From positions 1 to 64,000 of the forward strand of contig NZ_JAPSLI010000003.1 of assembly GCF_031180975.1 (NCBI RefSeq): a stretch of DNA of 64,000 nucleotides, read 5' to 3'. Source of the stretch: Microbacterium sp. GTDB taxonomy: Bacteria; Actinomycetota; Actinomycetes; Actinomycetales; Microbacteriaceae. The notes beneath the pieces are model-generated. The model was not told the DNA's origin. It saw nothing but the letters and a program-made list of their open reading frames with translations, and did not search any database. The translations under genes and the position numbers were made by a program. Of the stretch, positions 8,458 to 19,357 are shown in pieces. The number at the start of each line of letters is the position of its first letter. Position 1 is the stretch's first letter.

Positions 8458-9413
8458 TGTCCATCACCACTGCACCCGTCGACCCCTCGACCACGCGCGC
8501 CAACGTCGTACCCAAGGGAGTCAGACCCGCGGGCGAGAAGAACCGCGGCAATCGCCTGCTCATCTGGGTGTTCCTCGCGCCGACCCTGATCGGGCTCGGG
8601 GTGTTCACCTTCATCCCGATCATCGGGTCCGTACTACTGGCATTCTTCCGATGGGACATCATCACGGCGCCGGAGTTCGTCGGCATGGACAACTTCGTCC
8701 AGCTCGCCGCGAATCCCACCGTGCGGGTGTCGTTCCTGAACACGATCGGTTTCGTCATCGTCGCAGTCATCGTGCAGCTCGCCGTGGCGCTCGGGCTCGC
8801 GGTGCTGGTGCAGTCCAAGATGCCGAACTGGCTTCGCACGTTCTTCCGTTCGTCGCTGTTCTTCCCGCTCATCCTGTCCGCGGCATCCGTCTCCCTGGTC
8901 ATGGCGTACCTGTTCAACCAGGAGTTCGGTCTGGTGAACCAGGTGCTGTCGTTCTTCGGCGGGGAGAAGGTCGGCTGGCTCACCACCGGGTTCGGTGCCA
9001 AGGTCGTCGTGCTGCTGGTGTACGTGTGGCAGAACTTCGGCTTCACGTTCCTGCTCTTCATCGGCGGTGTCGCCGCCATCCCGAAGGAGGTCTACGAGGC
9101 GTCCTCGATCGACGGTGCTACCGGCTGGACCCAGTTCCGCCAGATCACGCTTCCGCTCATCAGCCCTACCATGCTGGTCGCCTCCGTGATGGCAATCATC
9201 GGCGCGCTGCAGATCTTCGATCAGCCGTACGTCCTCACCCGGGGCGGTCCCGGCGACGAGACGCGCACGGCGGTGATGGTGATCTACGAGTCCGCCTTCC
9301 AGCAGCTCGAGTTCGGCCTCGCCTCCGCGATCGGCATCGTGCTGACCCTCCTGATCATGCTGGTGACGGCCATCCAGTTCCAGCTCAGCAAGCGGTTCGT
9401 CTTCTACGGGTGA
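8457..9413 (+). CDS. ABC sugar transporter permease (MalF type)
   Basis: 318 aa with about six membrane segments, beginning LLIWVFLAPTLIGLGVFTFI. The EAA loop that contacts the ATPase is EVYEASSIDGATGWTQFRQITLP. The first base of the ATG is the last base of the binding-protein stop. The partner permease follows after 10 nt. No ATPase gene is present in the operon; actinobacterial carbohydrate importers often share one MsiK-type ATPase encoded elsewhere. Confidence 0.94.
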   Translation: MSITTAPVDPSTTRANVVPKGVRPAGEKNRGNRLLIWVFLAPTLIGLGVFTFIPIIGSVLLAFFRWDIITAPEFVGMDNFVQLAANPTVRVSFLNTIGFVIVAVIVQLAVALGLAVLVQSKMPNWLRTFFRSSLFFPLILSAASVSLVMAYLFNQEFGLVNQVLSFFGGEKVGWLTTGFGAKVVVLLVYVWQNFGFTFLLFIGGVAAIPKEVYEASSIDGATGWTQFRQITLPLISPTMLVASVMAIIGALQIFDQPYVLTRGGPGDETRTAVMVIYESAFQQLEFGLASAIGIVLTLLIMLVTAIQFQLSKRFVFYG

Positions 9414-9423
9414 GGAAACAGAC

Positions 9424-10257
9424 ATGACCATCGAAGCAGTCCAGAAGCCCTCGCCGCTGCGCGGCCTCGGCAGGTTCGGCAAGTTCGCGTTTCTCGGCCT
9501 CGCGGTGTTCCTCACCCTGGCGCCGGTCGTCTGGACCGTCATCACCGCGATGACGCCGTCCAACCTCGAGACCGGTGCCGTCGAGTTCGGCTTCGGCGCG
9601 TTCATCGACGTGTTCAACCGCATCCCGGTATGGCTGTACACCTGGAACAGCGCCCTCGTCACGCTGCTGATCGCCGTCGGCCAGATGCTCAGCGCCGCCA
9701 TGGCGGGCTATGTGTTCGCACGGTTCGAGTTCCGCAGCAAGAAGCTCCTGTTCGGACTCATCCTCGCCACGATGATGGTGCCGATGCAGGTCACCATCGT
9801 CCCGGTGTTCATGCTGATCCGCGGCATGGGCCTGGCCGACACCCTGCTGGCGCTGATCATCCCCGCGCTTCCCACGGCGTTCGGGACGTTCCTGATGCGG
9901 CAGTACTTCCTCGGACTCCCCGCCGAGCTCGCCGAAGCTGCTGAGATCGACGGCGCGGGTCCTTGGCGGGTGTTCTTCGGGGTGTACCTGCCTCTCGCGA
10001 CCCCTGGGCTGGCGATCGTCGGCATCCTCGCGTTCAACTACCACTGGAACGAATTCTTCCGACCGCTGATCATGACGATCAGCGAACAGAACTTCACGCT
10101 TCCACTCGGTCTCGTCACCCTCCAGGGGAACCTCGGGACGGGCAGCGTCTCGACAGTGCTGGCAGGCGTGGTCATCTCGATGATCCCCGCACTGCTGGTG
10201 TTCATCTTCGGACAGAAGCCGCTGCGGGAGGGACTGACCGCCGGGGCCGGCAAGTGA
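9424..10257 (+). CDS. ABC sugar transporter permease (MalG type)
   Basis: 277 aa, six predicted membrane helices. The EAA loop is ELAEAAEIDGAGPWRVFFGVYLPL. It forms the importer heterodimer with the preceding permease. GAGG (9412-9415) precedes ATG 9424. It overlaps the first GH32 gene by 4 nt (GTGA), tying transport to hydrolysis. Confidence 0.94.
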   Translation: MTIEAVQKPSPLRGLGRFGKFAFLGLAVFLTLAPVVWTVITAMTPSNLETGAVEFGFGAFIDVFNRIPVWLYTWNSALVTLLIAVGQMLSAAMAGYVFARFEFRSKKLLFGLILATMMVPMQVTIVPVFMLIRGMGLADTLLALIIPALPTAFGTFLMRQYFLGLPAELAEAAEIDGAGPWRVFFGVYLPLATPGLAIVGILAFNYHWNEFFRPLIMTISEQNFTLPLGLVTLQGNLGTGSVSTVLAGVVISMIPALLVFIFGQKPLREGLTAGAGK

Positions 10258-11522
10258 CGGACTCCGCGTTCCCCGCGCTGCACGGCCGGCCCGCCCAGGG
10301 GTGGGTCAACGACCCGAACGGGCTGGTCGTGCACGACGGCCGCTACCACGTGTTCTTCCAGTACAACCCGGATGCACCTGTGCATGCCGATATCCGGTGG
10401 GGGCATGTCAGCTCGTCGGATCTCGTCCGGTGGCGGGAGGAGCCGATCGCTCTCTCGCCTCGGCCCGGCGCGCCTGATGAGGCGGGATGCTGGAGCGGGA
10501 GCACCATCGTGGAGGACGGCGTCCCGACTATCCTGTACACCGGGGTCGACCGCCGTGGCTCGGGAGAGGCCGGCGTACTCCGGGCGGTGCCGCGTGACGC
10601 CGGACTTCAGGAATGGACGGTTGACGGGGGCACGATCCCGGGTACGGCCGGTGCCGGTGGACTCGAGGTGAGGGATCCGTATTTGTTCCACTTCGGCGGT
10701 CACCGGTATGCCGTGCAGGGCGCGGGAACCGCGGGCGGCGAGCCGCTGGTCGCCCTCTACACCTGCGACGACCTCGACCGGTGGAGGCCGCTCGGCGCCC
10801 TCCTCGACGCGGCGGACCCCGTGGCGGCGCAGCTGCCGCCGGTGCAGATCTGGGAGTGTCCGAACTTCTTCCCGATCGGTGACTGCTGGGTGCTGCTGCT
10901 GTCTCTGTGGCGCGCGGACGGCGGCCCGCTGGGACGCGGAGGTGTGGTCTGGCTGATCGGAGACCTGGAGCAGACGCCGGACGGTCCGCGATTCCGCCCG
11001 CAGAGCAGTGGCGTGCTCGACGGCGGCGACGTGTTCTACGCGCCGCAGGTGCTGCAGCACGGCGAACGCCGCCTGCTGTGGGGCTGGCTGCGCGAGCCGG
11101 TCGGTGAGACACGCGCTGTCGACGCGGGCTGGTCGGGAGTGCTGACCTTCCCACGGGAACTGTCCCTCGACGACGGCGAGCTGCGTTCGGCTCCCGCTGG
11201 GGAGCTGACCGCACTTCGGGCGGATCCGGTCCGGATCGGCGCCGACGGCAGCATCGAGGCGCAGGCTTACGAACTGTCCGGGACCGCCTCGGAGATCCGC
11301 CTCGTCCTCGCCGGCGACGCGGCCGAACCCGTCTACGCTTATGACGGGCCGCCCCGCGAGCACCGCATCCTCGTGGACGGCAGCGTCGTGGAGGTCTTTG
11401 CCGCCGGCGCTGCGCCGGTCAGCATCCGTACGTATCCCGCCCGAGGGCGGAAGTGGCGCCTCGACGCCGGCGAAGGGCTGCATGCCCGTGTACTTGCCCT
11501 CCCCACCGAAAACGGAAAGTAA
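10254..11522 (+). CDS. GH32 family beta-fructosidase (cytoplasmic)
   Basis: 422 aa from GTG 10254, which overlaps the permease stop. The GH32 five-bladed propeller motifs are all present: WVNDPNG with nucleophile Asp20, RDP with the stabilising Asp at 140-141, and WEC with acid/base Glu201. A short beta-sandwich follows. No signal peptide is visible, so it should act on imported sucrose, levan or inulin oligomers inside the cell, releasing fructose. It is shorter than the second GH32 enzyme in the operon, so the two may differ in chain-length preference (inference). Confidence 0.91.
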   Translation: MTDSAFPALHGRPAQGWVNDPNGLVVHDGRYHVFFQYNPDAPVHADIRWGHVSSSDLVRWREEPIALSPRPGAPDEAGCWSGSTIVEDGVPTILYTGVDRRGSGEAGVLRAVPRDAGLQEWTVDGGTIPGTAGAGGLEVRDPYLFHFGGHRYAVQGAGTAGGEPLVALYTCDDLDRWRPLGALLDAADPVAAQLPPVQIWECPNFFPIGDCWVLLLSLWRADGGPLGRGGVVWLIGDLEQTPDGPRFRPQSSGVLDGGDVFYAPQVLQHGERRLLWGWLREPVGETRAVDAGWSGVLTFPRELSLDDGELRSAPAGELTALRADPVRIGADGSIEAQAYELSGTASEIRLVLAGDAAEPVYAYDGPPREHRILVDGSVVEVFAAGAAPVSIRTYPARGRKWRLDAGEGLHARVLALPTENGK

Positions 11523-11528
11523 GGACCC

Positions 11529-12992
11529 ATGAACGCCCGCACCCCCGCTCTCCCCCACGCGTTCGGAAGCCTACCGTACGCGCACTTCGCGCCGCAGCGG
11601 AACTGGATGAACGACCCGAATGGGCTCGTGCACCATGACGGGCGTTACCACCTCTTCTTCCAGTACAACCCGGACGGCGTCGACCACGCGAAGATGAGCT
11701 GGGGGCATGCCTCGAGCACGGACCTCGTGCAGTGGGAGGAGCACCCTGTGGCGCTGCTCTGGCAGGACGGCGCGCAGATCTTCTCCGGCTCCGCCGTGGT
11801 CGACCACGCGAACACCTCCGGCTTCGGCACGGCGGAGAATCCCGCGCTCGCGGCGATCTACACCTCGGCGGCGCCCGGGCTGCAGAACCAGGCGCTGGCC
11901 TACAGCGTCGACGGCGGGACGACGTGGACCACCTACGGCGGCAATCCTGTGCTCGACCGCGGCTCGGCCGACTTCCGCGACCCGAAGGTGTTCCGGTACC
12001 GCGGGGCGGCGGGGGAGTACTGGGTGATGGTGGCGGTCGAGGCGGTGGAGCGCCGCGTGGTGATCTATCGGTCCGACAACCTGAAGCTGTGGACCCATCT
12101 TTCGGACTACGGCCCGCGTGGTGCTGTCGAGGGCGTTTGGGAGTGCCCCGATCTGTTCCCGCTCGCCGTCGACGGCGATCCGTCCGACGTGCGCTGGGTG
12201 ATGCTGATCAGTCTCAACGAGGGAGCTCCGGGTGGGGGATCCGGCACTCAGTACGTCGTCGGCTCGTTCGACGGCGTCACCTTCACTCCCGATGACGACG
12301 GCGAGGACGCGGCCGTGCTCTGGCTCGACTACGGCCGCGACGACTACGCGGGCGTCACCTTCTCGGGTCTGCCGGAACAGGAGCGGACGCTCATCGCGTG
12401 GATGAGCAACTGGGACTACGCGAAGGACCTCCCGTATCGCGAGGACGAACCGCGTCGCGGGGCGATGACCCTGGCTCGCCGGCTGTCGCTGACAATGGTG
12501 GAATCGCGCCCGCGTCTGCGGCAGCAGCCGGTCGGGCCTGCCGTGCACAACGTGGCCGAGGCGTCCGGCATCCGGGTGGGTGACTGGACTGCACTGCCGG
12601 TCGCGCTTCCCCCGTGCGCTCGGATCGATCTTGCGATCGATCTCGCTGACGCCACCGGGGTCGAGCTGCGGCTCGGCCACGACGAGGAGCGGTCCGGCGG
12701 CATTCGCCTCGCCTACGACCCGCGCTCCGGAGTGCTGACCCACGATCGCACCCACGTCGCCGAGTGCTTCCCCGAGGCCTTCCGCACCGTCCAGGCGCTG
12801 CCCACGCGCTGCGGCAGCCGGCTCGAACTGACAGCCTGGATCGACGTCTGCTCACTCGAGGTCTTCGCAGACGATGGCGTGTCAGTGCTCACCGACCTCA
12901 CCGATGTGGCGACCGGTGGGGGAGTGTCGGTCCGCAGCGTCGGCGGCCCGGTGCTGATCGAACGAATCGTGGTCGCGTCGCCGCAGGACTGA
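11529..12992 (+). CDS. GH32 family fructan beta-fructosidase/levanase-like (cytoplasmic)
   Basis: 487 aa; ATG 11529 with AAGGA five nt upstream. Motifs: WMNDPNG (Asp29 nucleophile), ADFRDPKVF (Asp151), WECPDLF (Glu205 acid/base). The region HPVALLWQDGAQIFSGSAV is typical of exo-acting fructosidases of the SacC/levanase group. A C-terminal beta-sandwich ends with an EVFADDGVSV-like segment. There is no signal peptide. It is the last gene of the cassette; pyrG begins 48 bp later with its own promoter. Confidence 0.92.
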   Translation: MNARTPALPHAFGSLPYAHFAPQRNWMNDPNGLVHHDGRYHLFFQYNPDGVDHAKMSWGHASSTDLVQWEEHPVALLWQDGAQIFSGSAVVDHANTSGFGTAENPALAAIYTSAAPGLQNQALAYSVDGGTTWTTYGGNPVLDRGSADFRDPKVFRYRGAAGEYWVMVAVEAVERRVVIYRSDNLKLWTHLSDYGPRGAVEGVWECPDLFPLAVDGDPSDVRWVMLISLNEGAPGGGSGTQYVVGSFDGVTFTPDDDGEDAAVLWLDYGRDDYAGVTFSGLPEQERTLIAWMSNWDYAKDLPYREDEPRRGAMTLARRLSLTMVESRPRLRQQPVGPAVHNVAEASGIRVGDWTALPVALPPCARIDLAIDLADATGVELRLGHDEERSGGIRLAYDPRSGVLTHDRTHVAECFPEAFRTVQALPTRCGSRLELTAWIDVCSLEVFADDGVSVLTDLTDVATGGGVSVRSVGGPVLIERIVVASPQD

Positions 12993-13026
12993 TCGTGTCC
13001 AACCCGCGCTCTCCGGCCGGGGCTGA

Positions 13027-13032
13027 TAGGAT
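13027..13032 (+). promoter_or_regulatory. -10 element (TAGGAT) of pyrG
   Basis: TAGGAT ends 8 nt before GTG 13041, predicting a leaderless or nearly leaderless pyrG transcript. No convincing -35. Confidence 0.5.
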
Positions 13033-13040
13033 CGAAGCCC

Positions 13041-14730
<1,690 letters not shown>

Positions 14731-14738
<8 letters not shown>

Positions 14739-15300
14739 TCTCCGCGACGAGCCGTTCGAACCGGAGGTGCTCAGCAGCGACCTCGTGTTCGAAGGGGCCG
14801 TCTGGGACGTCCGCGACGACCGGGTGCGCTACGGCGACGGCGAGATCCGCCGTCAGTACGTGGCACACACCGGCGCCGTGGCGATCGTCGCCCTCGACGA
14901 CGCCGGCCGCGTGCTGCTGATCCAGCAGTACCGGCATCCGATCCGCCACCGCGACTGGGAGCTGCCCGCCGGCCTGCTCGACGTGGCGGGGGAGGAGCCG
15001 CTCGTCGCCGCACAGCGGGAGCTGGCGGAGGAGGCCGACCTCGTCGCCGCGCACTGGGAGCCGCTGCTGTCGTCGTGGACGACCCCCGGCGGCAACGACG
15101 AGATGATCCACCTGTTCCTCGCCACCGGGATCTCCGACGCCGACACGGCGCACGCCCGGATCGACGAGGAGGCCGACATCCGCGTCGAGTGGGTGCCGCT
15201 GGCGGATGCCGTGGACGGCGTGCTGTCCGGCCGGCTGCACAACGGCATCCTGTCGCTCGGGGTGCTGGCGGCATCGCACCGGCTGCGCGACCGGAGCTGA
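14731..15300 (+). CDS. NUDIX hydrolase, ADP-ribose pyrophosphatase-like
   Basis: 189 aa; ATG 14731 overlaps the pyrG stop by 8 nt. The Nudix box spans [20 protein letters not shown] plus the following Glu, and a preceding [17 protein letters not shown] is characteristic of ADP-ribose pyrophosphatases. It would hydrolyse ADP-ribose to AMP and ribose-5-phosphate with Mg2+. In actinobacteria this gene stands between pyrG and xerD. Confidence 0.9.
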
Positions 15301-15302
15301 CC

Positions 15303-16205
15303 GTGCGGCTCGATCGGGCCCTGGACGCGTACCTGCGGCATGTCACGATCGAGCGCGGCCTGTCCGCGCACACCGTCGCCGCCTACCGGCGCGACCTGGG
15401 CGGCTACCTGGACTGGCTCGCCGAGCGTGGGATCGAGACGACGGATGCCGTCACCGCGGCCGTCGTGAGCGACTTCGTCGCCGAGCGCTCGCGCGCCGAA
15501 CCCCCGCCGGCCGCCACCAGCCTCGCCCGGCTGCAGTCGTCGGTGCGCGGGTGGCACCGTTTTCTGGCCAGGGAAGGCATCGAACCCGACGACCCGAGCG
15601 CCCGACTGCGGCCGCCGAAGACGCCGCAGCGGCTGCCGAAAGCGCTCACCATCGACCAGGTGGAACGGTTGCTGGCCGCCCCGTCCGCCGACGAGCCGAT
15701 CGGCATCCGGGACCGCGCCCTGCTCGAACTGCTGTACGCGACCGGCGCGCGTGTCTCGGAGGCGGTGACGCTCGACGTCGACGACCTCTCCTACGGCGAC
15801 GTGCTGCGGCTGCGAGGGAAAGGCGACAAGGAGCGCATCGTGCCGGTCGGCTCGTACGCCCGCGCTGCCGTGGACGCCTACCTCACACGCGTGCGCCCTG
15901 CCCTGGCGGCGAAGGGCAGGGCGACGTCGCGGCTGTTCCTCGGCGCCCGCGGTGTGCCCCTGTCGCGGCAGAGCGCCTGGCTGGTGATCCGATCGGCCGC
16001 GGAGCGTGCGCAGATCACCGCGGAGGTGTCGCCGCACACCCTGCGGCACTCGTTCGCGACGCACCTGCTGCAGGGCGGCGCGGACGTGCGGGTGGTGCAG
16101 GAGCTGCTCGGACACGCGTCGGTGGCGACGACCCAGATCTACACGCACGTCTCGGTGGATGCGTTGCGCGACGTCTACGCGACCTCGCACCCGCGCGCAC
16201 GCTGA
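15303..16205 (+). CDS. xerD: Tyrosine recombinase XerD
   Basis: 300 aa, standard Xer length; GTG 15303 starts 2 nt after the NUDIX stop. An N-terminal SAM-like domain ([18 protein letters not shown]) precedes the catalytic domain. Catalytic residues are visible in order: Arg in YATGARVSE, Lys in RGKGDKER, His and Arg in [10 protein letters not shown], His in [10 protein letters not shown] and the nucleophile Tyr in QIYTHVS. It resolves chromosome dimers at dif with XerC and FtsK. The conserved core context makes it a housekeeping enzyme rather than the island integrase. Confidence 0.95.
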   Translation: MRLDRALDAYLRHVTIERGLSAHTVAAYRRDLGGYLDWLAERGIETTDAVTAAVVSDFVAERSRAEPPPAATSLARLQSSVRGWHRFLAREGIEPDDPSARLRPPKTPQRLPKALTIDQVERLLAAPSADEPIGIRDRALLELLYATGARVSEAVTLDVDDLSYGDVLRLRGKGDKERIVPVGSYARAAVDAYLTRVRPALAAKGRATSRLFLGARGVPLSRQSAWLVIRSAAERAQITAEVSPHTLRHSFATHLLQGGADVRVVQELLGHASVATTQIYTHVSVDALRDVYATSHPRAR

Positions 16206-16258
16206 GACGCAACGGCGGCCCCGCCGCGCGCCGGGAAGGCGGCGAAAGGGCCTGCCGC

Positions 16259-16264
16259 TACAAT
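16259..16264 (+). promoter_or_regulatory. -10 element (TACAAT) of the parA-scpAB operon
   Basis: TACAAT is close to the consensus and lies 26 nt before GTG 16291, with GGAAGGCGGG between as ribosome binding site. The gap between xerD and parA is 85 bp. Confidence 0.55.
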
Positions 16265-16290
16265 CGACCAAGCACGGAAGGCGGGAAACG

Positions 16291-17181
16291 GTGGCGCAGA
16301 AAGCGGCGAAGTCCAGGTCCAGGGCGACGAAGGGGGACGACACCCCCATCGGCCCGACCGGTCGCCCGTACCGCGGGTTCCCCACCCCGCCGCCGCTCGA
16401 CTCGCACGGGCCGGCGCGGATCATCGCGCTGTGCAACCAGAAGGGCGGCGTCGGCAAGACGACCACCTCGATCAACCTGGCCGCGTCGCTCGCCGAGTAC
16501 GGCCGCAAGGTGCTGGCCGTGGACTTCGACCCGCAGGGCGCCCTGTCGGCAGGTCTCGGCATCCAGACCCACGACGTGCCCACCGTGTACGACCTGCTGC
16601 TGGACACCAAGCGCGACGCGCACGAGGCGATCGTGGCGTCCGCGACGCCCGGCCTCGACGTGCTGCCGGCGAACATCGACCTGTCCGCCGCCGAGGTGCA
16701 CCTCGTGAACGAGGTGGCCCGTGAGACGATCCTGTCCCGCGTGCTGCGTCAGGTCACCGGCGAGTACGACGTCATCCTCATCGACTGCCAGCCCTCGCTG
16801 GGACTGCTCACCGTGAACGCGCTCACCGCCGCGCACGGCGTGCTCATCCCGCTCGAGTGCGAGTTCTTCGCCCTGCGCGGCGTGGCGCTGCTGATCGAGA
16901 CCATCGACAAAGTGCGCGACCGACTGAACCCGGCCATCAAGCTGGACGGCCTGTTGGCCACCATGTACGACCCGCGCACGCTGCACTCCCGCGAGGTGCT
17001 CGAGCGGGTGGTGGAGGCGTTCGGGGACGACGTGCTGGAGACCGTGATCGGCCGCACCGTGAAGTTCCCCGACGCCTCGGTGTCGGGCGTCCCGATCACC
17101 GAGTTCGCGCCGGAGCACGCCGCCGCCCAGGCGTACCTGCGACTGGCGCGGGAGCTGGTCGCCCGTGGCGCCGTCGCCTGA
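16291..17181 (+). CDS. parA: ParA family ATPase
   Basis: 296 aa from GTG 16291 (GGAAGG upstream). The deviant Walker A is CNQKGGVGKTTTSINLA, followed by VDFDPQGALSAGLG (A') and IDCQPSLGLLTVNAL (B). The N-terminal 45 residues are basic (KSRSRATKG). No ParB follows; instead the gene overlaps scpA by 17 nt. This orphan ParA next to scpAB is a conserved actinobacterial arrangement and suggests a role in chromosome organisation with SMC-ScpAB (family context; partner not shown by sequence). Confidence 0.93.
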   Translation: MAQKAAKSRSRATKGDDTPIGPTGRPYRGFPTPPPLDSHGPARIIALCNQKGGVGKTTTSINLAASLAEYGRKVLAVDFDPQGALSAGLGIQTHDVPTVYDLLLDTKRDAHEAIVASATPGLDVLPANIDLSAAEVHLVNEVARETILSRVLRQVTGEYDVILIDCQPSLGLLTVNALTAAHGVLIPLECEFFALRGVALLIETIDKVRDRLNPAIKLDGLLATMYDPRTLHSREVLERVVEAFGDDVLETVIGRTVKFPDASVSGVPITEFAPEHAAAQAYLRLARELVARGAVA

Positions 17182-17986
17182 GGACCTCTCCGTCGTCGGG
17201 GCCGGCGAAGGGTTCCGCGTCTCCCTCGCCAACTTCGACGGCCCGTTCGACCTGCTGCTGAACCTCATCTCCAAGCACGAACTCGACATCACCGAGGTGT
17301 CGCTGAGCAAGGTCACCGACGAGTTCATCTCGTACTTGAAAGACCTCGACGGTGAGAAGGAGCTCGACCAGGCTTCCGAGTTCCTCGTCGTCGCCGCCAC
17401 GCTCCTCGACATGAAGGTGGCCGGTCTGCTGCCGCAGGGCGAGCTGGTCGACGCCGAATCGGTGGCGCTGCTCGAGGCCCGCGACCTGCTGTTCGCGCGG
17501 CTGCTGCAGTACCGCGCGTTCAAAGAGGTCTCGGCCTGGTTCGCCCGTTGCCTGCAGCGCGAGGACCGGCGGCACGTACGCGCCGTCCCGCTCGACGAGA
17601 AGCACCGCCGCAAGACGCCGGAGCTGGTGTGGTCGCTGAGCAAGGAGGACTTCGCGGCGCTCGCGATGCTCGCGTTCGCCCCGAAGGAGATCCCCACCGT
17701 GGGGCTCGACCACCTGCACGCACCGCTGGTCAGCATCCGCGAGCAGGCGGCGATCGTCGTGACGCTGCTGCGCAGCAGCGAGTCGCTGACCTTCCGCGAG
17801 CTGGTGACGGGGGTGACCGAGCCGGGCATCGTCGTGGCCCGCTTCATCTCGGTGCTCGAGCTGTACCGCCACGCCGCACTGTCGTTCGAACAGCTCGAAC
17901 CGCTCGGAGAGCTCACCCTGCGCTGGTCGGCCGACAGCTGGTCGGACGAGCAGCTGGCCACGTTGGGAGCCGACTATGACCGTTGA
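17165..17986 (+). CDS. scpA: Segregation and condensation protein A
   Basis: 273 aa. The kleisin N-terminal domain has FRVSLANFDGPFDLLLNLI followed by ELDITEVSLSKVTDEF and ATLLDMKVAGLLP. The C-terminal winged helix (EFRELVTGV-like region and FISVLELYRH) contacts SMC. It bridges SMC heads with ScpB in condensin. GTG 17165 lies inside the end of parA; the stop overlaps scpB. Confidence 0.94.
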   Translation: MAPSPEDLSVVGAGEGFRVSLANFDGPFDLLLNLISKHELDITEVSLSKVTDEFISYLKDLDGEKELDQASEFLVVAATLLDMKVAGLLPQGELVDAESVALLEARDLLFARLLQYRAFKEVSAWFARCLQREDRRHVRAVPLDEKHRRKTPELVWSLSKEDFAALAMLAFAPKEIPTVGLDHLHAPLVSIREQAAIVVTLLRSSESLTFRELVTGVTEPGIVVARFISVLELYRHAALSFEQLEPLGELTLRWSADSWSDEQLATLGADYDR

Positions 17987-18575
17987 AGGGACCACGATGG
18001 AGGAGGATGTCGTTCTCGAGACGCCGCTCGCCGAGCGTGTCGAGGCGATCCTGATGATCGTCGATGAGCCGATCGGGCTGGTCGCGCTGGCCGCGGCCGT
18101 GCACGCGCCGGTGGCGGCGGTGGGGCAGACGCTGGAGCGGCTGGTCGAGGACTACGACGGCCGCGGCTCCGGGCCGCGGCGCGGATTCGAGCTGCGGGAG
18201 GTCGGGGGCGGTTGGCGGTTCTACGTCCGTGAGGACCACGACGACCTCGTCGCCGACTTCGTCGGCGGGCAGGCGCCGGCGCGGCTCTCCCAGGCGGCAC
18301 TGGAGACGCTCGCCGTGATCGCCTACAAGCAGCCGGTCACCCGGGGGCAGGTCGCCTCCATCCGCGCCGTCAACGTCGATTCCGTCGTGCGCACCCTCCT
18401 CGCCCGCCGCCTCATCACCGAGCTGTTCGCCGACGCCGAGACCGGCGCGATCAACTACGGCACCACCGACGCGCTGCTCGAGCACCTCGGCATCAACTCT
18501 CTCGACGAGCTGCCGCCCATCTCGCCGCTGCTCGACGACGGCGCCGACGGCTTCGACGAAGGGACGTTGCGATGA
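17976..18575 (+). CDS. scpB: Segregation and condensation protein B
   Basis: 199 aa from ATG 17976 (GGGAG at 17965-17969); ATG 17997 with AAGGGA is an alternative start. Two winged-helix domains are visible, with the signature LSQAALETLAVIAYKQPVTR followed by IRAVNVDSVVRTLLARRLI. It works as a dimer with ScpA and SMC. The gene overlaps scpA by 11 nt and the pseudouridine synthase by 4 nt. Confidence 0.94.
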   Translation: MTVEGTTMEEDVVLETPLAERVEAILMIVDEPIGLVALAAAVHAPVAAVGQTLERLVEDYDGRGSGPRRGFELREVGGGWRFYVREDHDDLVADFVGGQAPARLSQAALETLAVIAYKQPVTRGQVASIRAVNVDSVVRTLLARRLITELFADAETGAINYGTTDALLEHLGINSLDELPPISPLLDDGADGFDEGTLR

Positions 18576-19357
18576 CCGACCCTCAGCCCGACGGCATCCG
18601 CCTGCAGAAGGCGCTCGCGAACGCCGGCGTCGCCTCGCGCCGGGTGATCGAGCAGTACATCGTCGAGGGGCGCATCCGCGTGAACGGTCGCACCGTCACC
18701 GAGCTCGGCACCCGCATCGACCCCGAGCACGACCTGGTCGACGTCGACGGCACGGCCGTGCAGCTCGACGTCTCCAAGCGGTACGTGATGCTCAACAAGC
18801 CCACCGGTGTCGTCAGCTCGATGAAGGACGAGAAGGGGCGGCCGGACCTGCGCCGCTTCACCAAGGACTGGCCGGAGCGGCTGTACAACGTCGGACGGCT
18901 GGACGCCGAGACCAGCGGGTTGCTCATCCTCACCAACGACGGCGAGCTCGCCCATGTGCTGGCGCACCCGTCGTTCGGCGTCATCAAGGTGTACATCGCC
19001 AAGGTGGAGGGAACGGTCACCGCCCAGACCATCGCACGCCTGACCCGCGGCATCGAGCTCGAGGACGGTCCGATCCAGGCTGACAAGGCCCGACTGATGG
19101 ACGTGTCGCAGGGGGCGAGTCTGGTCGAGCTGACCCTGCACTCCGGGCGCAACCGGATCGTCCGGCGCATGATGGCGGCCGTCGGCCATCCCGTCATCGA
19201 ACTGGTGCGGCGACAGTTCGGCCCGCTGCACCTGGGAACGCTCCCGGCCGGCAAGGCCCGCGAGCTGACTAAAATCGAACGTGGTGCGCTGCTGACTCTC
19301 GCGCGCCAGGATTCCCCTGCGGACGCGGGTGCGAACGACAAGCAGGAGACCGAGTGA
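18572..19357 (+). CDS. rluB: rRNA pseudouridine synthase (RluB/RsuA type)
   Basis: 261 aa. An S4 domain (GIRLQKALANAGVASRRVIE) precedes the RsuA-family catalytic domain with GRLDAETSGLLILTNDG, whose Asp is the nucleophile, and LTLHSGRNRIVRRMM. It should convert a large-subunit rRNA uridine to pseudouridine; RluB is the best guess by synteny with scpAB. ATGA overlaps link it to scpB and, by GTGA, to tyrA. Confidence 0.92.
   Translation: MTDPQPDGIRLQKALANAGVASRRVIEQYIVEGRIRVNGRTVTELGTRIDPEHDLVDVDGTAVQLDVSKRYVMLNKPTGVVSSMKDEKGRPDLRRFTKDWPERLYNVGRLDAETSGLLILTNDGELAHVLAHPSFGVIKVYIAKVEGTVTAQTIARLTRGIELEDGPIQADKARLMDVSQGASLVELTLHSGRNRIVRRMMAAVGHPVIELVRRQFGPLHLGTLPAGKARELTKIERGALLTLARQDSPADAGANDKQETE

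Noticed and set aside
15303-16205. Tyrosine recombinase as integrase of the tRNA-Pro island
   Set aside because: It is 12.5 kb outside the island in the conserved pyrG-scpA block and has normal XerD length, so it is the chromosomal dimer-resolution enzyme.
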